A stretch of DNA of 64,000 nucleotides from assembly GCA_046328995.1 (NCBI GenBank), contig JAXLVN010000002.1, positions 1 to 64,000 on the forward strand, written 5' to 3'. A model generated the notes under the pieces. It saw only the letters and a list, made by a program, of their open reading frames with translations, did no database searches and had not been told where the DNA came from. Position 1 is the first letter of the stretch. Each line of letters begins with the position of its first letter. This DNA is from JADJXV01 sp046328995. GTDB lineage: Bacteria; Bacteroidota; Ignavibacteria; Kapaibacteriales; UBA961. The translations under genes and the position numbers were made by a program. Shown here one piece after another: positions 18,509 to 26,376 of the stretch.

Positions 18509-18610
18509 AGGCGTTTTGACGGTTATTAATAATCCTATAACTATCTAGAAGTAATCAGCGTTCATCATACCAATCAGCGGTATCAGCAAGCATCCACACA
18601 TGGCAAAAAA

Positions 18611-19495
18611 TCAAAAATTTTCCCGCTCAATTTCATCAAGTATCCGCAGGCAATATTCGCGGTAAGAGCTTTTGGGTAAATTATTTACCGTGTCGAGGTA
18701 TTTTTCGCGGGTGATATATTTCATTTGCAGGGCGATTTCTTCCAAACACGCGATTTTCGTGCCTTGGCGTTTTTCGATAGCATGAATAAATGTACTAGCT
18801 TCGAGCAGACTTTCCGGTGTGCCGGTGTCGAGCCAGGCGATGCCACGTCCCATGAGCTCGACGCGGAGCCGATTCTGCCGTAAATATGCATTATGAATCT
18901 CGGTAATTTCTACTTCACCGCGCGCGCTGGGCTGTACTTTTGGAGCAATTTCGGTGACTTCACTGCTGAAAATATAGAGCCCGGGGATGGCATAATTCGA
19001 CTTGGGCTTGAGCGGCTTTTCTTCGATGCTGAGTACTTCGCCTTTTGCTCCGAATTCCACAACTCCATAGCGTTCAGGGTCTTGTACATGATATCCGAAG
19101 ATCGTGCCGCCAGTGTTTTCAGCAATTGCTTTCCGCAGAAAGTCTAATTTTCCATAGAATACATTGTCACCGAGGATGAGGCATACCTGATCTTGGCCGA
19201 TAAAATCACGTCCGTAAATAAATGCTTCGGCGAGTCCTTTGGGTGCGGCCTGCACTATATATTCAAGCGTAATTCCCCACTGCGAGCCGTCACCCAAGAG
19301 CTGCTCAAAATACGGTGTATCACGGGGAGTGGAGATGATAAGAATTTCACGGATGCCGGCTAGGAGGAGAGTGGCAAGTGGGTAATAAATCAGGGGTTTG
19401 TCATAGACCGGCTGCAACTGCTTACTAAAAACGGCCGTCGTAGGATACAGTCGTGAACCGCTCCCGCCGGCAAGAATAATTCCTTTTGTTTTCAT
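18611..19495 (-). CDS. rfbA: Glucose-1-phosphate thymidylyltransferase
   Basis: RfbA/RmlA joins dTTP and glucose-1-phosphate to make dTDP-glucose, the first step toward dTDP-rhamnose and related surface sugars. The 294-residue protein has the nucleotide-binding GGSGSRLYP near the start, SKQLQPVYDKPLIYYPL, and the metal-site LGDNVFYG. Length is normal. The other rml genes are not adjacent, so this one is detached from the usual cluster. It starts 73 bases after phoU ends on the same strand and may be read from the phosphate operon. Confidence 0.96.
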   Translation of the reverse strand: MKTKGIILAGGSGSRLYPTTAVFSKQLQPVYDKPLIYYPLATLLLAGIREILIISTPRDTPYFEQLLGDGSQWGITLEYIVQAAPKGLAEAFIYGRDFIGQDQVCLILGDNVFYGKLDFLRKAIAENTGGTIFGYHVQDPERYGVVEFGAKGEVLSIEEKPLKPKSNYAIPGLYIFSSEVTEIAPKVQPSARGEVEITEIHNAYLRQNRLRVELMGRGIAWLDTGTPESLLEASTFIHAIEKRQGTKIACLEEIALQMKYITREKYLDTVNNLPKSSYREYCLRILDEIERENF

Positions 19496-19568
19496 AGCAT
19501 TTATAAAATAGAACAGCGGCGTACATACAGAACTTGTATGCGCGCTGCTTTAGAAACGTCTTTGTAAA

Positions 19569-20279
19569 TTAAATAGTTCCGTCATCAGCCGAAACATCTG
19601 CATCCAAGATATTGCCATCGCTGTCGATCTGACGGTGGCGTACGAGCCGTGCTTCGATGAGGAAGATTACATTTTCCGCGATATTGGTCGCATGGTCGGC
19701 GATGCGTTCAATTTGCCGGAGAATATCGACCATTGCCACACCGGCTTCGATGAGAGAGGGGTCGGATTTCATCATCCGTACGACATCGTTGATGATTTCT
19801 CGCTCGAGGTTATCGACCGTGTCATCTGTAGGCAACACATGCTTTGCAAGCTCGGGGTCATTATTGATAAACGCGTCCAAGCTTGCCTTGACCATACGGT
19901 ACGACGCTTGGGTAATACGTTCCATCCCAAGCTCTTGCGCGAATTTTTGTAATCCCGCCACCAAGAGTACCGGGCTTGCCACATTGAGTGCCATATCGCC
20001 GATACGCTCGAGTTCGTTGTTAATCTTGATAGCAGCAAGCAATAGACGCAAATCACTGGCGACCGGCTGCTGAAGCGCAAATATCCGCTGACATTGTTTG
20101 TCGATTTTAATATCTAATTTATCGACTTTTTCATCGCGCTCGACCACGATACGGGCGAGCTCGGCATTGCCCTCGAGTAAGGCACGAAATGCAAACTCGA
20201 CCTGTTCCTCGACGATACTGCCCATACGTACGAGCCGCGTCCGCAGTTTGTCGAGTTCGTCTTCAAATCCTCTGTGCAT
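19569..20279 (-). CDS. phoU: Phosphate signalling complex protein PhoU
   Basis: PhoU is a cytoplasmic negative regulator that links the Pst transporter to the PhoR/PhoB two-component system. The 236-residue protein starts MHRGFEDELDKLRTRLVRMG and contains two three-helix PhoU domains, each with the conserved acidic signature (AIKINNELERIGDMALNV in the first and ILRQIERIADHATNIAENV in the second). It is the distal member of the pst operon, but separated from pstB by the four-helix-bundle gene and its repeats. No phoR or phoB is in the window. Confidence 0.95.
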   Translation of the reverse strand: MHRGFEDELDKLRTRLVRMGSIVEEQVEFAFRALLEGNAELARIVVERDEKVDKLDIKIDKQCQRIFALQQPVASDLRLLLAAIKINNELERIGDMALNVASPVLLVAGLQKFAQELGMERITQASYRMVKASLDAFINNDPELAKHVLPTDDTVDNLEREIINDVVRMMKSDPSLIEAGVAMVDILRQIERIADHATNIAENVIFLIEARLVRHRQIDSDGNILDADVSADDGTI

Positions 20280-20290
20280 AGTAGTTTTAG

Positions 20291-20400
20291 TTAAAAGTTG
20301 TAAGTCTGTAAGTCGTTAAGTCGTAAGTCTTTAAGCCGCAAGTCTTTAAGTCGCAAGTCTTTAAGTCGTAAGTCTGTAAGAAGCAAGTTGTTAAGACGCA
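20291..20400 (+). repeat. TAAGTC tandem array (left arm)
   Basis: About fourteen degenerate units of 7 or 8 bases (taagtctg, taagtcgt, taagtcg, caagtctt and similar) run head to tail, with a 15-bp higher-order period. The complementary family appears inverted at 21125-21219. The pair brackets the four-helix-bundle gene. The rest of the gap to 20583 holds nothing that I recognise. Confidence 0.85.
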
Positions 20401-20583
20401 AATAGTACGTTTGCAAATAGTAAGCTTAGGACTGATTATGTCTCTTAAAGCAGTAAGATAATCAGTATGTTCTGTCACGCTGTGCTTGTCGAAGAGTTCA
20501 AATACTTGCCATATTCTTTTAGCCGTGAGATAGTCGTTTATCTGTAAGTCAATTAGCGATGCCGTTATGTTACATAAGTTATT

Positions 20584-20931
20584 TTATTTGATCGACTTAA
20601 TAAGACCTCTGATAATTTTAGAAACTTCGTATGTCTTTTCTAACAGTATTATACTTTGTTCGCTTGTAACGCAGTCTAATCGTTGAGCTAAATGAATCAT
20701 CGAGCGTACTTCGCTGCAAGATGCTATTGCAATATAGAGAAATCTTGAAAAATCAGCATCAGAACTTCTGTCAAACCCTTCGGCAATATTATTTGAAATC
20801 GAAACAGCAGCCCTGCAAATTTGGTCTTTAAATCCATAGTCACGTGAATTTTTAAATTCCAAGTAAATATCAGCAGCTACATCTTGCGCTTTTTGCCAGG
20901 CAATCAATTCCTCAAATTTTTTAATTGTCAT
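20584..20931 (-). CDS. Four-helix-bundle protein (23S rRNA intervening-sequence protein family)
   Basis: The 115-residue protein (ATG 20931; a TTG lies two codons upstream) matches the small four-helix-bundle family first found inside 23S rRNA intervening sequences: KKFEELIAWQKAQDVAADIY, then QICRAAVSISNNIAEGFDR and a C-terminal SEVRSMIHLA. The central SIxxNIAEG is the hallmark. The function is not known for the family. Here the gene is not inside an rRNA but within the phosphate operon, between pstB and phoU, with inverted TAAGTC-type arrays on both sides. The composition is more AT-rich than pstB and phoU. Insertion as a small mobile unit is my inference. Confidence 0.88.
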   Translation of the reverse strand: MTIKKFEELIAWQKAQDVAADIYLEFKNSRDYGFKDQICRAAVSISNNIAEGFDRSSDADFSRFLYIAIASCSEVRSMIHLAQRLDCVTSEQSIILLEKTYEVSKIIRGLIKSIK

Positions 20932-21124
20932 ACGCAATCATCCGGAAAATAGAATGATTAAATAAAAAGATCTAGAAAAAAAGATCTGAAAAATAACTGT
21001 CAGGAAACTGACTTCCCAACGTATCACCGAGTCAACTTAAGCGGTGGTAATGGTTTTACCACGTACTAATAGTGTAGTATATCCAACTACCCGACAAACA
21101 AATCTCCCAACCTAATGCATCCCA

Positions 21125-21219
21125 ACTTACGACTTACGTCTAAGAGACTTACGATTTAAAGACTTACCGACTTAAAAACTTATGACTTACCGACTTATGA
21201 CTTACCGACTTACGACTAA
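21125..21219 (-). repeat. TAAGTC tandem array (right arm, inverted)
   Basis: Read on the minus strand, this is the same kind of array as the left arm (taagtcgg, taagtcat, taagtttt and similar). It ends 3 bases from the pstB stop codon. Between it and the four-helix-bundle gene (20938-21124) I see no gene. Confidence 0.85.
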
Positions 21220-21222
21220 TCC

Positions 21223-21990
21223 CTACCCAAACCGACCCGTAATATAATCCTCAGTTTCCTTTTTTGAAGGCGACGTAAATATCGTGCGGGTTCTATCAAA
21301 TTCCACCATATTCCCCATATAGAAAAATCCTGTAAAGTCGCTTACGCGCGCTGCTTGCTGCATATTGTGCGTCACGATGACGATGGTGTAGTCTTTCTTG
21401 AGTTCGGCGATTAATTCTTCGATTTTCGCTGTTGAGATCGGGTCAAGTGCCGAACATGGCTCATCCATTAATAATATCTCGGGATTCACGGCAATCGCGC
21501 GTGCGATGCAAAGCCGCTGCTGCTGTCCGCCGGAGAGTCCCATCGCTGAGTCATTGAGCCGGTCTTTTATTTCATCCCAGAGTGCAGAACGCTTGAGACT
21601 TTGCTCGACGATGCCGTCCATTTCAGACTTCGAACGTTTTCCGCCGAGGCGTAAGCCGAATGCCACATTCTCGTAAATTGATTTCGGGAAAGGAATTGAC
21701 TTCTGAAATACCATGCCGATACGGTTACGCAGCTGCACCACATCGACCGAGCGGTCATAGATATTGAGCCCGTCAATTTCAATGGAACCTTCAATATGGA
21801 ATCCCTCGATGAGGTCATTCATCCGGTTCATCGAGCGTAAATACGTGGACTTACCGCAGCCCGACGGACCGATAAAAGCCACGACTTTATTGGCCTGAAT
21901 TTCGGTCGAAACATTCTGCAGGGCGTGTTTTTTGCCATAATACGCATTGAAATTCTCGGTTCGCATTTTAATCGAAATATCTTTTGCCAT
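21223..21990 (-). CDS. pstB: Phosphate ABC transporter ATP-binding protein PstB
   Basis: PstB hydrolyses ATP on the inner face of the membrane to drive phosphate import through PstA and PstC. The 255-residue protein shows Walker A GPSGCGKST, the ABC signature LSGGQQQR, Walker B ILLMDEPCSALDP and the switch histidine in VIVTHNMQQ. The PstB-specific pattern NRIGMVFQKSIPFPKSIYENV (in two parts around the Q-loop) is present. It starts 49 bases after pstA. Normal length, no oddities. Confidence 0.97.
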   Translation of the reverse strand: MAKDISIKMRTENFNAYYGKKHALQNVSTEIQANKVVAFIGPSGCGKSTYLRSMNRMNDLIEGFHIEGSIEIDGLNIYDRSVDVVQLRNRIGMVFQKSIPFPKSIYENVAFGLRLGGKRSKSEMDGIVEQSLKRSALWDEIKDRLNDSAMGLSGGQQQRLCIARAIAVNPEILLMDEPCSALDPISTAKIEELIAELKKDYTIVIVTHNMQQAARVSDFTGFFYMGNMVEFDRTRTIFTSPSKKETEDYITGRFG

Positions 21991-22039
21991 GTGCGTTTTG
22001 AAGGGAAGTTAGTAATACAACTGAATGGAAATACAGACC

Positions 22040-22972
22040 TTATTTTTTATTTCTGATACGGGAACGGATAAATGTAGCCGTAAAATTCAGAACAAAAGTA
22101 AGCATTAATAACACAACGGTCGTCGCGTATTGCTTCGGCATTGCGGCTTCGACGTCGGGCGATTGGGTCGCAAGTACAAACAAGTGATACCCCAAATGCA
22201 TGAATTGATCGGTGACTTTTGCCGGCAGCTCAGGCAGAGAATAGACGGCACCGACGAATATAATCGGGGCTACTTCGCCGGCGCCGCGACCGACGGCGAG
22301 GATCGAACCGGTCAGAATACCGGTCAGTGAATTCGGGAGGACAATCCGCCAAATCGTCTGCCATTTGGTAGCGCCGAGTGCGAGACTTGCCTCGCGGAGC
22401 TCACGGGGCACGGTGCGCAAGGCCTCTTCGACGGAAACAATCACCACCGGCAGAGTGAGCACTGAAAGCGTTGCCGCTGCCCAAATAAGAGCCGGATGAC
22501 CCCAAATTGCCGTGGAATATCCCATGCCGACGTCCATGTTCCGACCGATAAATTGCACAAAAAAGCCCACGCCAAACAAGCCGAATACAATCGAAGGAAC
22601 GCCGGCGAGAGTATTGACGCCAAAGCGAACGCTGCGGGCAAAGAATGAATTCTGCTTGGCATATTCGGAGAGATAAATCGCCGTAGCCGTGCCAATCGGT
22701 ACGCCGAGGAGCGACATGACGAGGACGAGGAAGGTGGTGCCGTAAATAGCCGGGAATATACCGCCTTCGGTGTTATTATTCCGTGGTGCCTGACTTAAAA
22801 ATTCCCAGGTAACGCCGCCGAGACCCTTGAATAAAAAATGCCCAAGCATCAGCAGTGCAATACTTACAACCGCAGCTGCAGCAATGAACGTAATGGTGAC
22901 GGCAAAAAAACCGATGATTTTTTTACGGCGAAGAAATGCAGAATCAATTGTTGAAGCGTCGAGTGTAGTCAT
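22040..22972 (-). CDS. pstA: Phosphate ABC transporter permease PstA
   Basis: One of the two inner-membrane channel subunits of the Pst phosphate importer. The 310-residue protein has about six hydrophobic helices, the first near residues 22-45, and the EAA coupling loop EALRTVPRELREASLALGA that contacts PstB. The block GGIFPAIYGTTFLV is typical of PstA. It lies between arsC (39 bases) and pstB (49 bases), so in this genome pstC and pstA are separated by the two arsenic genes. Confidence 0.95.
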   Translation of the reverse strand: MTTLDASTIDSAFLRRKKIIGFFAVTITFIAAAAVVSIALLMLGHFLFKGLGGVTWEFLSQAPRNNNTEGGIFPAIYGTTFLVLVMSLLGVPIGTATAIYLSEYAKQNSFFARSVRFGVNTLAGVPSIVFGLFGVGFFVQFIGRNMDVGMGYSTAIWGHPALIWAAATLSVLTLPVVIVSVEEALRTVPRELREASLALGATKWQTIWRIVLPNSLTGILTGSILAVGRGAGEVAPIIFVGAVYSLPELPAKVTDQFMHLGYHLFVLATQSPDVEAAMPKQYATTVVLLMLTFVLNFTATFIRSRIRNKK

Positions 22973-23011
22973 AATGTATTCTTGAGTTCTTTAATCCTGA
23001 TAATTCACCTG

Positions 23012-23404
23012 TTATTTCCGCAATGTATCGATGAGCTCTGTGACCTTCTGCGCAATTGTATCCCGTACTACGTTGAATTCAGCGGGAGGCATGTGCTTCG
23101 GATCGGGTATATTCCAGTCCTGACGATGCTTGGCACGGACGAACGGACATTCATCGCCGCAACCCATGGTAATCACATAATCATACTCAATTTGAGGTAT
23201 CTCATCAAGTGACTTGGATACATGTGTGCCGAGATCATAACCGATTTCCTGCATCGAGCGTATTGCCTTGGGATTCACCACGCCGGACGGCTTCGACCCC
23301 GAACTGTATGCCTCAAGTATATCCGCACCATGAATACGTGCAAATCCTTCGGCAATCTGGCTCCTGCATGAATTTTCGATACAGACGAACAGTACGGTTT
23401 TCAT
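23012..23404 (-). CDS. arsC: Arsenate reductase, low-molecular-weight phosphatase type
   Basis: ArsC reduces arsenate to arsenite in the cytoplasm with electrons from thioredoxin. ATG 23404 begins MKTVLFVCIENSCRSQIAEG, where Cys8 to Arg14 forms the CX5R phosphatase loop that binds the oxyanion. Cys82 and Cys86 (MGCGDECPF) are placed to relay the disulfide as in the thioredoxin-coupled class, and DPKHMPP supplies the general-acid Asp. The 130-residue length is right for the class. An in-frame extension to 23530 overlaps the aquaporin gene and is not used. The setting inside the phosphate operon fits, because arsenate is imported by Pst. Confidence 0.93.
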   Translation of the reverse strand: MKTVLFVCIENSCRSQIAEGFARIHGADILEAYSSGSKPSGVVNPKAIRSMQEIGYDLGTHVSKSLDEIPQIEYDYVITMGCGDECPFVRAKHRQDWNIPDPKHMPPAEFNVVRDTIAQKVTELIDTLRK

Positions 23405-23424
23405 AGAATCCTTTGATATAAGTT

Positions 23425-24111
23425 CTATTTGACACACATTCCCGATGAACAGCATTCTTTCTCCCGTACACCCCGGCAGCCGAGAATCGCAGCGCCTGCA
23501 CCGATAAACGGAGCGGTCAGGTATATCCACAGCGAAGTGAAATGACCGGAAACGAGCGCCGGCGCAAGCGAGCGGACGGGATTCATCGAGGCGCCGGATA
23601 TAGGACCGGCGAACATTGCTTCGAGACCGACGACTGCGCCGATGGTAATCGCCGCAGTTAACCCTTTTTCTTTTGAACCGCTTGATACATTCAGAATGAC
23701 AAACATCAGGAAGAACATCAGCAATATTTCCAGGGCAAAAGACTGCATCTCGCCTTGCTTAGGAATCGTCGCGCCAAGGGTCGTATGTTCGGGAAAGATG
23801 ACCCATAGAAGCGTGCTCGCCAAAACTCCGCCCATTACCTGAGAGAAAATATACGGGAGTACTTCTTGTGCCGGGAAGCGCTTCGCCTGCCAAAATGCGA
23901 CCGTAACGGCAGGATTAAAATGAGCGCCCGAGATATCACCCAAGGTGTCGATTAACGCCATCACGACTAATCCAAACGTCGCGGCAATTCCTAAGTGAGT
24001 CAGTACTCCGCCGGATACCTGATTGATAATAATCGCACCTGTTCCGCAGAAGACGAGCATGAATGTACCAATACATTCAGCAGAATATTTTTTAAGGAGT
24101 GTACTTTCCAT
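23425..24111 (-). CDS. Aquaporin-family channel with Cys-rich tail, probably for arsenite
   Basis: A 228-residue MIP-family channel with six membrane helices. The first half-helix has the standard NPA (Asn66, in HFNPAVTV). The second has NPV instead of NPA (Asn177, in SMNPVRSLAPA), with the selectivity Arg180. The C-terminal tail carries Cys212, Cys220, Cys221 and Cys226. It lies 6 bases after pstC and 20 bases before arsC. In Sinorhizobium meliloti the aquaglyceroporin AqpS pairs with ArsC to let arsenite out of the cell. By analogy I infer the same here. Glycerol or water transport is the alternative. The cysteine tail could bind arsenite, but this is speculation. Confidence 0.88.
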   Translation of the reverse strand: MESTLLKKYSAECIGTFMLVFCGTGAIIINQVSGGVLTHLGIAATFGLVVMALIDTLGDISGAHFNPAVTVAFWQAKRFPAQEVLPYIFSQVMGGVLASTLLWVIFPEHTTLGATIPKQGEMQSFALEILLMFFLMFVILNVSSGSKEKGLTAAITIGAVVGLEAMFAGPISGASMNPVRSLAPALVSGHFTSLWIYLTAPFIGAGAAILGCRGVREKECCSSGMCVK

Positions 24112-24117
24112 GGATTT

Positions 24118-25254
24118 CTACCCGCCCTGGAATTTCTTCGTTAAGCGCTTTTTGACAAATAATTCCGTCACAAGATTGATGCAGAAGCTAATGATAAAGA
24201 GTACAATTCCTAAGAAAAATAAAATGTTATAGTGGAGCGAACCCCAAATAACCTCACCCATTTCGGCGCCGATTGTCGCAGCGAGTGTGCGGACGGGTTC
24301 GGTAAACGATGCCGATACAATCGCTGCATTCCCTGTCGCCATGAGCGCGATCATCGTCTCGCCGAAAGCGCGTCCGATACCAAGCAGGACGGCTGCAAAG
24401 ACGCCCGGAAGCGCGGCCGGAAGCATGACTTTAAAGGCCGTTTCCCATTCCGTAGCTCCGAGGGCGAGCGATGCTTCGCGGTAGGATTTCGGGACGCTTG
24501 TCAGCGCGTCGTCGGTAATGGTAAAGATAATGGGGATAATTGCGACTGCGAGACCGAAGCCGCCGACGAGGGCATTGAGGCGGTATTCGGTACCGAAGAG
24601 GGATTGCATGAGACTTGCGACGATCATCAGGCAGAAAAAACCGACGACGACCGAGGGGAAACCGGCAAGGATTTCGACGGTGGGCTTGATGATTTCCCGG
24701 AGCCATTTTTTCGCAAAAAATGCAGAATAGACGGCCGCTAAAATGCCAAGTGGTGCGCCGATAAGAACGGCAATAAAGGTCGCTTTGGCGGTACCGATAA
24801 AGAGCGACTGCATGCCGAATTTGGGTTCTTCACCCACCGGCTGCCAGACATCACTCATGAGATTTTCCCAGATCGTTCGCTTCTCGGCAGGTACATCGTT
24901 GGGTGACGGTGCGGCGGATTCAACCGGCTTTTTTATTTCTTCTACTTCAGGATTATAGACTTCCGGCGATCCGCTTTGAGCACTTTGAGCCGGTGCAGCG
25001 CTATCGCTCTCGGTAGCGTCGGGGTTGTATTCTTCGGGCTTGCTGTCGGAGGTGGCACTTGCGGCCGGACGTGCTTTTTCGGACTCGATGGTTTTGCCGG
25101 AGAAGAGGCCTGCTGCCTCTCTGAACACGAAAATAAAAATCAGGAAAATAAGCAGCACTGATGTACCGGCTACTACTTTAATAGCAGTCTCAGCCAGCCA
25201 TTCTCCCCATCGTCTTGTACGTTTTGTCAGTGTAGAAGGTAGTTCAGATGCCAT
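24118..25254 (-). CDS. pstC: Phosphate ABC transporter permease PstC with extended periplasmic loop
   Basis: The second inner-membrane channel subunit of the Pst importer. ATG 25254 is preferred because GAGG sits 8 bases upstream; another ATG lies four codons earlier. The 378-residue protein has a first helix at about residues 27-50, the EAA loop TSVPKSYREASLALGA and the block FGMQSLFIGTAKATF. Between the first and second helix is a low-complexity insert (residues 52-127) rich in Ala, Ser, Pro and Glu, with a partial duplication (EEYNPDATES and EVYNPEVEE). The insert should face the periplasm, near PstS. Downstream come the aquaporin and arsC genes. Confidence 0.94.
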   Translation of the reverse strand: MASELPSTLTKRTRRWGEWLAETAIKVVAGTSVLLIFLIFIFVFREAAGLFSGKTIESEKARPAASATSDSKPEEYNPDATESDSAAPAQSAQSGSPEVYNPEVEEIKKPVESAAPSPNDVPAEKRTIWENLMSDVWQPVGEEPKFGMQSLFIGTAKATFIAVLIGAPLGILAAVYSAFFAKKWLREIIKPTVEILAGFPSVVVGFFCLMIVASLMQSLFGTEYRLNALVGGFGLAVAIIPIIFTITDDALTSVPKSYREASLALGATEWETAFKVMLPAALPGVFAAVLLGIGRAFGETMIALMATGNAAIVSASFTEPVRTLAATIGAEMGEVIWGSLHYNILFFLGIVLFIISFCINLVTELFVKKRLTKKFQGG

Positions 25255-25265
25255 ACATTGCCTCA

Positions 25266-25320
25266 TTTACTGCAAAAAAATAAAACCTCCCAGGGTTCAC
25301 AAAGGAAACCTGAGAGGTTT
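25266..25320 (-). terminator. Terminator or attenuator between pstS and pstC
   Basis: On the minus strand a long imperfect stem (arms at 25309-25320 and 25283-25294, 11 of 12 pairs) is followed by a T-rich run (25266-25282). It lies after the pstS stop and before pstC. Partial termination here would give more PstS than membrane subunits, a common arrangement for binding-protein operons. Confidence 0.85.
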
Positions 25321-25370
25321 CTACAATTCAAAATTCGCTGTTTCTACTGAAACTCGCAAATTAAATTCTC

Positions 25371-26192
25371 TTATTTCTTTAGCGGGAAGTAGCCGACTTC
25401 CTTGACTACTTTCTGTCCTTCTTTGCTCAGCACCCAATCGACGAACTTCTTCATTTCGTTTTGCGGACGCTCGCGGAGGTAGAAATACAGGAAGCGGGAG
25501 ACGGGATATTTGCCGGAAAGGATGTTTTCCTCGGTCGGCATAACATATTCGCCACCTTCTTTTTCAGCAAGTGCTATGTCTTTAACATCCTTAGCGTATG
25601 CTGCGCCACCAAATCCGATCCCGAATTTATCTTTTGCAATGGCATTAACGACGGCTGCCGTACCGGGCATGTTTTGTGCTGCCGGGTCGAAATCCTGCTT
25701 TAATAACACGTGTTCTTTGAAGAATTCATAGGTGCCGGAATTATTTTCACGGCTGTAGAGGAGGATTTTTTTGTCCGGTCCGCCGACTTCTTTCCAGTTC
25801 TTGATTTTGCCGGTATAGATATTCCGAACCTGCTCAATGGTGAGCTTCTTCACGGGGTTGCTTTTGTTGACATAGACGCTGAGGCCGTCGCGTGCTACTT
25901 TGATTTCGAGGCCGTTGGAGTTGTATTTCGCTTTTAATTGATCGACTTCGGCGGGCTTCATCGGTCGGCTGGAGGTACAGATATCGGTCGTTCCGTTGAT
26001 GAGGGCTGCGATACCGGTACCGGAGCCACCACCGGTGACCTGGAATTGAACGCTTTTATCCGGATAGACTTCCGTCCATTTTTGGGCTAAAATTACCATC
26101 GTGTCCGAACCTTTGATTGTCACTGTCTTGCCGGCGGGTACAAAGGCAAATAAACAGCCGCAAAGGAGCAAAAGCATTGCTTTTAATTTCAT
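25371..26192 (-). CDS. pstS: Phosphate ABC transporter substrate-binding protein PstS
   Basis: PstS captures phosphate in the periplasm and delivers it to PstC/PstA. ATG 26192 gives MKLKAMLLLLCGCLFAFVPA, a signal peptide; the upstream extension to 26225 lacks signal character. The 273-residue product has the phosphate-binding motifs TIKGSDTMV, GGGSGTGIAALINGTTDI and SSRPMK, and the later SRENNSGTYEFF. It is the first gene of the operon. The leader carries repeated bipartite motifs shared with the phosphate-porin gene, so regulation by phosphate is likely. Confidence 0.95.
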   Translation of the reverse strand: MKLKAMLLLLCGCLFAFVPAGKTVTIKGSDTMVILAQKWTEVYPDKSVQFQVTGGGSGTGIAALINGTTDICTSSRPMKPAEVDQLKAKYNSNGLEIKVARDGLSVYVNKSNPVKKLTIEQVRNIYTGKIKNWKEVGGPDKKILLYSRENNSGTYEFFKEHVLLKQDFDPAAQNMPGTAAVVNAIAKDKFGIGFGGAAYAKDVKDIALAEKEGGEYVMPTEENILSGKYPVSRFLYFYLRERPQNEMKKFVDWVLSKEGQKVVKEVGYFPLKK

Positions 26193-26262
26193 AGAGAATC
26201 TTTCATATTCATTAAAAATATACACTTGTTGAACGCAAAAATCACCCTTTTGGCTAAAAAAT

Positions 26263-26376
26263 CAAAATTACCATTCCGTAACATGAGAAAAAATTCCACA
26301 TTTCAAAATTATCATTTTGTTAATGCATGCTCTCGGGAGGTGCCTAACGTCGAATAGAGTGTTATCATTTCATAAC
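26263..26376. promoter_or_regulatory. pstS control region with three copies of a 16-bp motif
   Basis: Three related sites occur: 26267-26282 (attaccattccgtaac), 26308-26323 (attatcattttgttaa) and 26361-26376 (gttatcatttcataac). On the minus strand two TAATTTTG sequences (26270-26263 and 26311-26304), matching the Bacteroidota -7 consensus, overlap the first two sites. The same motif precedes the phosphate porin. A Pho-type operator is inferred. Confidence 0.6.

Noticed and set aside
20287..20478. A minus-strand frame with DLKTC/DLKTY pentapeptide periodicity
   Set aside because: The periodicity is just the 15-bp period of the TAAGTC array read as codons. It is not a pentapeptide-repeat protein, which would need A(D/N)LXX units.
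21050..21085. A stretch (acgtactaatagtg) resembling the 3' end of 23S rRNA, beside the intervening-sequence-type gene
   Set aside because: The match is only about a dozen bases and could be chance. No other rRNA-like sequence is nearby.
20291..21219. CRISPR array
   Set aside because: Units are 7 or 8 bp and degenerate with no unique spacers, and no cas genes are nearby.
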